The notes beneath the pieces were generated by a model. That model was not told the DNA's origin. It did not search any database and saw nothing but the letters and a program-made list of their open reading frames with translations. DNA of 9,529 bases, taken from Gemmatimonadota bacterium. Its GTDB lineage: Bacteria; Gemmatimonadota; Gemmatimonadetes; Gemmatimonadales; GWC2-71-9. The stretch is from positions 1 to 9,529 of the forward strand of contig QHUF01000108.1 in assembly GCA_003221075.1 (NCBI GenBank), given 5' to 3'. Made by a program: the position numbers and the translations under genes. The number at the start of each line of letters is the position of its first letter. Within the stretch, counting starts at the first letter, position 1. This document shows positions 6,929-9,529 of this stretch, in pieces.

Positions 6929-8307
6929 GCCGTCACGCCACGCGCCGCCAGCCAGCCCTCGACCTCGGCGCGATACGCGTCGAGCGCCTTCGGGCTTGTC
7001 GCTTCGAACCGCATGACCAGCACCGGCTGCGTATTCGAGGCGCGCAGCAGTCCCCACCCTTGCGGGAAGGTGATGCGCACGCCGTCGAGCGTCGACACGG
7101 GGTACTTGGCGGCGAACTCCTGCGCCGCCTGCTGGACGAGGTCGAACTTCTGCTCGTCCGGGCAATCGACACGCATTTCGGGCGTGGCGTAGGTCTTGGG
7201 CAGATCGGCGAGCAGACGCGAGAGTGGCCCGCCTTCGCGCGCCTGATACGCCAGCAGCCGGGCCGCGGCGAACAGCGCGTCGTCGAATCCATACCAGTCG
7301 CCGCCGAAGAACATGTGGCCGCTCATTTCGCCCGCGAGCGGGGCACCGATCTCCTTCATCTTCTGCTTGATGAACGAATGCCCCGTCTTCCACATGACCG
7401 GCTGGAGACCGGCTTTCTGCAACATCTGCGGCAGCACCTCCGAGCACTTCACGTCGAAGATCACCGGGTGCTTCTTGCCCATGCGATGCACCAGGTCGCG
7501 CCCGAACAGCACCAGGAGCTGATCGCCCAGCACCGGCTCGCCGCGCTCATCGACCGCGCCGATGCGGTCACCGTCGCCGTCGAACGCGATGCCCAGCTCG
7601 GCTTTCTCCTTTTTGACCGCGGCCTGGAGGTCGTGGAGGTTCTCGAGCACCGTGGGATCGGGATGGTGATGCGGGAACGTCCCGTCGGACTCGGCGAACA
7701 GCGCAACGACGTCGGCGCCCAGCTGCTTCAGCGTCTCGACGGCCACGAGACTCGTGACGCCGTTGCCGCAATCCACCACCACCTTGAGCCGCCGCGCGAG
7801 TGGCGCGTTCCGCTTGACGATCGCATCCCGGTACGCGGTGAGCAGTGCGCGGTGCACGGTTTGTGTGCCGCCGGCCTTCGTGACGAGCTTGTCGTCATTG
7901 ATCAGCCGGTACAGGACCTGGATGTCGTCGCCGAAGACGGCGTCGTGCGCGAGCACCATCTTGAAGCCGTTGAATTCCGGCGGGTTGTGCGACCCGGTGA
8001 CTTGGATGCCGCCATCGACCGGCAGCGTCTTGGTCGCGAAGTAGAGCGCGGGCGTCGGCAGCTCGCCGACGTCGATCGCCACTCCTCCCGCCGCGGTGAC
8101 ACCTTCGCGCACACCCTGGGCGAGCGCGGCACCCGACGGCCGGTTGTCACGTCCGACGGCGACGCGTGGCGGCTTGCCGTTACGCAGCCGCTCCCAGGCG
8201 AATGTGGCGTATGCTTGTCCGACGGCGTGGGCGGCCGCGGGCGTGAGCTGCTCATCGACGAGGCCGCGAATGTCGTACTGGCGAAAGATTGTGGCGGGAA
8301 GGTTCAC
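6925..8307 (-). CDS. Phosphomannomutase/phosphoglucomutase
   Basis: Alpha-D-phosphohexomutase that interconverts 1- and 6-phosphates of mannose and/or glucose through a phosphoserine enzyme, feeding GDP-mannose and UDP-glucose for polysaccharide and LPS synthesis, or glycogen metabolism. 460 aa, close to Pseudomonas AlgC (463). All four active-site loops are present: TGSHNP (104-109) with phospho-acceptor Ser106; metal-binding DGDGDR (243-248) with Asp243, 245 and 247; sugar-specificity GEMSGH (326-331); phosphate-binding RASNTQP (422-428). The N-terminal IFRQYDIRG also fits AlgC/ManB type proteins, which often act on both sugars. I prefer the GTG at 8307-8305, preceded by AAAGGGA, over an in-frame GTG at 8322-8320 (five residues longer) that lies inside a hairpin and has no spaced ribosome binding site. 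It starts 18 nt after the nuoN stop and overlaps the next gene by 4 nt. Which sugar is preferred cannot be read from the sequence. Confidence 0.95.
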   Translation of the reverse strand: MNLPATIFRQYDIRGLVDEQLTPAAAHAVGQAYATFAWERLRNGKPPRVAVGRDNRPSGAALAQGVREGVTAAGGVAIDVGELPTPALYFATKTLPVDGGIQVTGSHNPPEFNGFKMVLAHDAVFGDDIQVLYRLINDDKLVTKAGGTQTVHRALLTAYRDAIVKRNAPLARRLKVVVDCGNGVTSLVAVETLKQLGADVVALFAESDGTFPHHHPDPTVLENLHDLQAAVKKEKAELGIAFDGDGDRIGAVDERGEPVLGDQLLVLFGRDLVHRMGKKHPVIFDVKCSEVLPQMLQKAGLQPVMWKTGHSFIKQKMKEIGAPLAGEMSGHMFFGGDWYGFDDALFAAARLLAYQAREGGPLSRLLADLPKTYATPEMRVDCPDEQKFDLVQQAAQEFAAKYPVSTLDGVRITFPQGWGLLRASNTQPVLVMRFEATSPKALDAYRAEVEGWLAARGVTA

Positions 8308-8310
8308 GGG

Positions 8311-8317
8311 TCCCTTT
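8311..8317 (-). promoter_or_regulatory. Probable ribosome binding site of the phosphomannomutase gene
   Basis: AAAGGGA on the minus strand, with the GGG 4 nt before the GTG at 8307-8305. It lies directly downstream of the 8-bp hairpin at the nuoN/pgm junction. It supports the shorter start over the GTG at 8322, which would leave no spacing after an AAAGG sequence. Confidence 0.5.
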
Positions 8318-8335
8318 CCCACCCTTTAGGGTGGG
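8318..8335 (-). other. Perfect 8-bp inverted repeat over the nuoN stop and pgm leader
   Basis: On the minus strand the sequence CCCACCCTAAAGGGTGGG has 8-bp GC-rich arms around a 2-nt centre (practical loop UAAA). The nuoN stop codon (TAA, 8328-8326) sits in the loop, and the alternative upstream GTG of pgm (8322-8320) is in the 3' arm. No U-run follows (AAAGGGACCC instead), so it does not look like an intrinsic terminator. An mRNA stabilising, processing or translation-modulating hairpin is possible. Confidence 0.65.
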
Positions 8336-9528
8336 GTTACGGCGGTCGTCGCCGCGGGTTGCACGCTGTCTCCGGCCGATTTCGCGAGCTCGAACAACCG
8401 GTTGGGCCAGACGCCGAAGAGCAGCAGGCCGACGACGACCACCGCGACGGCGGTCCGCCCCCAGCGGTCGAGCGAGACGTCGACATGTGCGTGTTCGACC
8501 GGCGGCGGTTTCATGTACATCGCCATGATGACGGGAAGATAGTACCCCGCCGACACGACGCTGGTCAGCACGAGAATCGCGGCCAGCGTGTTCTTGCCGG
8601 CGCCGGTGGCAGCGATGAGGATGTACCACTTGCCGATGAATCCGACCGTTCCGGGAAAGCCGAGCAACGACAGCATGCACACCGCGAGCGCGAAGGCCAG
8701 CCAGGGACGCTCGGCGGCGAGCCCTGCGAGATCGTCGATCGTGACGTCGCTCTCACCCGCCCTGCCCTTGGCCGTCAGCACGCCGAACGCGCCGAGCGAC
8801 ATCAGTGTGTACGCGATGACATATACCAGGAACGCGCTTGTCCCGGCCGCGCCGCCCGCAGTCACGGCGACGAGCAGATAGCCTGCGTGTGCGACCGACG
8901 AGTACGCGAGCATGCGCTTGAGCGACCGCTGGCTGAGGGCAAAGAGGTTGCCGCCGATCATTGTGACGGCCGCGAGCCACCACAGGATGTCGTGCCACGC
9001 GGCGACCGGGCCGAACGCCTGATTGAGGACGCGGAAGAGCCCGGCAAACGCCGCCGCCTTCACGCCGGTGGCCATGAACGCCGTCACCGGCGTGGGCGAG
9101 CCGTCATAGACGTCCGGCGCCCACATGTGGAATGGCACCGCTGCGATCTTGAATGCGAACCCCACGATCAACAGCGCCAGACCGGCGAGCAACATGACGC
9201 TCGGCCTGCCCATGGTGCTGACTTGCCCGCCAATGAGGCCGAGGTTCGTGGTACCGGTCGCGCCGTACGCGAGGGCGATGCCGTACAGGAGAAATCCCGA
9301 TGCGAACGCGCCGAGCAGGAAATACTTGAGGGCCGCCTCCGCCGACCGGGCACGGCGGCGGTCGAGACCCGCGAGCACGTAGACCGCGACCGACATCAGC
9401 TCCAGTCCCAGGAAGATCACCATCAGGTCGGCGCCGGCGGCCATGACCATCATGCCGAGCGTCCCGAAGATGAGCAGCACATAGTATTCGGGCACCAGCA
9501 GCTGCTCTCGCTCCAGATAGGCGAACGA
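8326..9528 (-). CDS. nuoN: NADH-quinone oxidoreductase subunit N, 3' part (5' end outside window)
   Basis: Antiporter-like proton-pumping membrane subunit of respiratory complex I. 400 residues plus a TAA stop are visible and the frame is open to the window edge; the GTG at 9495 is an internal valine, since the residues before it (SFAYLEREQLL) already fit the family. With NuoN proteins about 480-500 aa, some 80-100 N-terminal residues are missing. Diagnostic blocks, numbered from the window edge: LLIFGTLGMMVMAAGADL (18-35), FLGLELMSVAVYVLAG (39-54) with the key TM5 Glu43, FKIAAVPFHMWAPDVYDGSP (126-145) with Lys127, TPVTAFMATGVKAA (146-159) with Lys157, KRMLAYSSVAHAGYLL (204-219), and GFPGTVGFIGKWY (290-302) with Lys300 as the C-terminal TM lysine. 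The charged residues expected for proton transfer are thus intact. nuoN is usually the last gene of the nuo operon, so nuoM and nuoL are expected upstream, beyond the window. Confidence 0.97.
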   Translation of the reverse strand, partial: SFAYLEREQLLVPEYYVLLIFGTLGMMVMAAGADLMVIFLGLELMSVAVYVLAGLDRRRARSAEAALKYFLLGAFASGFLLYGIALAYGATGTTNLGLIGGQVSTMGRPSVMLLAGLALLIVGFAFKIAAVPFHMWAPDVYDGSPTPVTAFMATGVKAAAFAGLFRVLNQAFGPVAAWHDILWWLAAVTMIGGNLFALSQRSLKRMLAYSSVAHAGYLLVAVTAGGAAGTSAFLVYVIAYTLMSLGAFGVLTAKGRAGESDVTIDDLAGLAAERPWLAFALAVCMLSLLGFPGTVGFIGKWYILIAATGAGKNTLAAILVLTSVVSAGYYLPVIMAMYMKPPPVEHAHVDVSLDRWGRTAVAVVVVGLLLFGVWPNRLFELAKSAGDSVQPAATTAVTPP

Positions 9529-9529
9529 G

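Noticed and set aside
6929..7447. Upstream in-frame extension of the UPF0182 gene by up to 173 codons
   Set aside because: It lies wholly inside the well-supported mutase gene in another frame, is Arg/Gly/Ala-rich without family similarity, and the GTG at 6928 gives a natural overlap start with a membrane-type N-terminus.
8318..8335. Intrinsic terminator after nuoN
   Set aside because: The stem is good but no U-tract follows on the transcribed strand, and a gene start with a ribosome binding site follows at once.
8252..8680. 142-codon minus-strand frame across the nuoN/pgm junction
   Set aside because: Arg/His-rich, no domain, and it overlaps the conserved ends of two genuine genes.

Overview
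The window is a high-GC bacterial chromosomal segment in which every supported gene lies on the minus strand, so transcription runs from high to low coordinates. Reading in that direction, the genes are: 3' part of nuoN (complex I subunit N), a phosphomannomutase/phosphoglucomutase, a divergent UPF0182-family membrane protein, a carbamate kinase, sucC and sucD (succinyl-CoA ligase), ndk (nucleoside diphosphate kinase), a DUF177/YceD protein, rpmF (bL32) and the 5' part of plsX. Both end genes are cut by the window. No tRNA, rRNA, mobile element, CRISPR array, phage gene or intrinsic terminator was seen.

The packing is very tight. Junctions are 4-nt overlaps (pgm/UPF0182, carbamate kinase/sucC, sucC/sucD), a 1-nt overlap (rpmF/plsX), or gaps of 11 to 37 nt. 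The largest gap without a gene is 37 nt (sucD-ndk), so there is little room for internal promoters and the whole stretch could be one transcript or a chain of coupled ones. Four consecutive genes (pgm, UPF0182, carbamate kinase, sucC) appear to start with GTG, and the five after them with ATG.

Functionally the run joins respiration (NuoN), sugar-phosphate interconversion (PMM/PGM), a block of phosphoryl-transfer enzymes that make or redistribute ATP/NTP (carbamate kinase, SucCD, Ndk), and the widespread DUF177-rpmF-plsX module linking ribosome assembly to the start of phospholipid/fatty acid synthesis. GC content, GTG starts and this gene mix suggest a soil- or sediment-type high-GC lineage. 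Gemmatimonadota is my best guess from general impression, but it is inference only and other deep high-GC phyla are possible.

Most of the window is ordinary core metabolism and I do not see a clear new multi-gene system. The parts most worth a second look are the uncharacterised, divergent UPF0182 protein translationally coupled to PMM/PGM, the divergent carbamate kinase fused by overlap to sucCD without arginine deiminase partners, and a perfect 8-bp hairpin sitting on the nuoN stop/pgm start junction.
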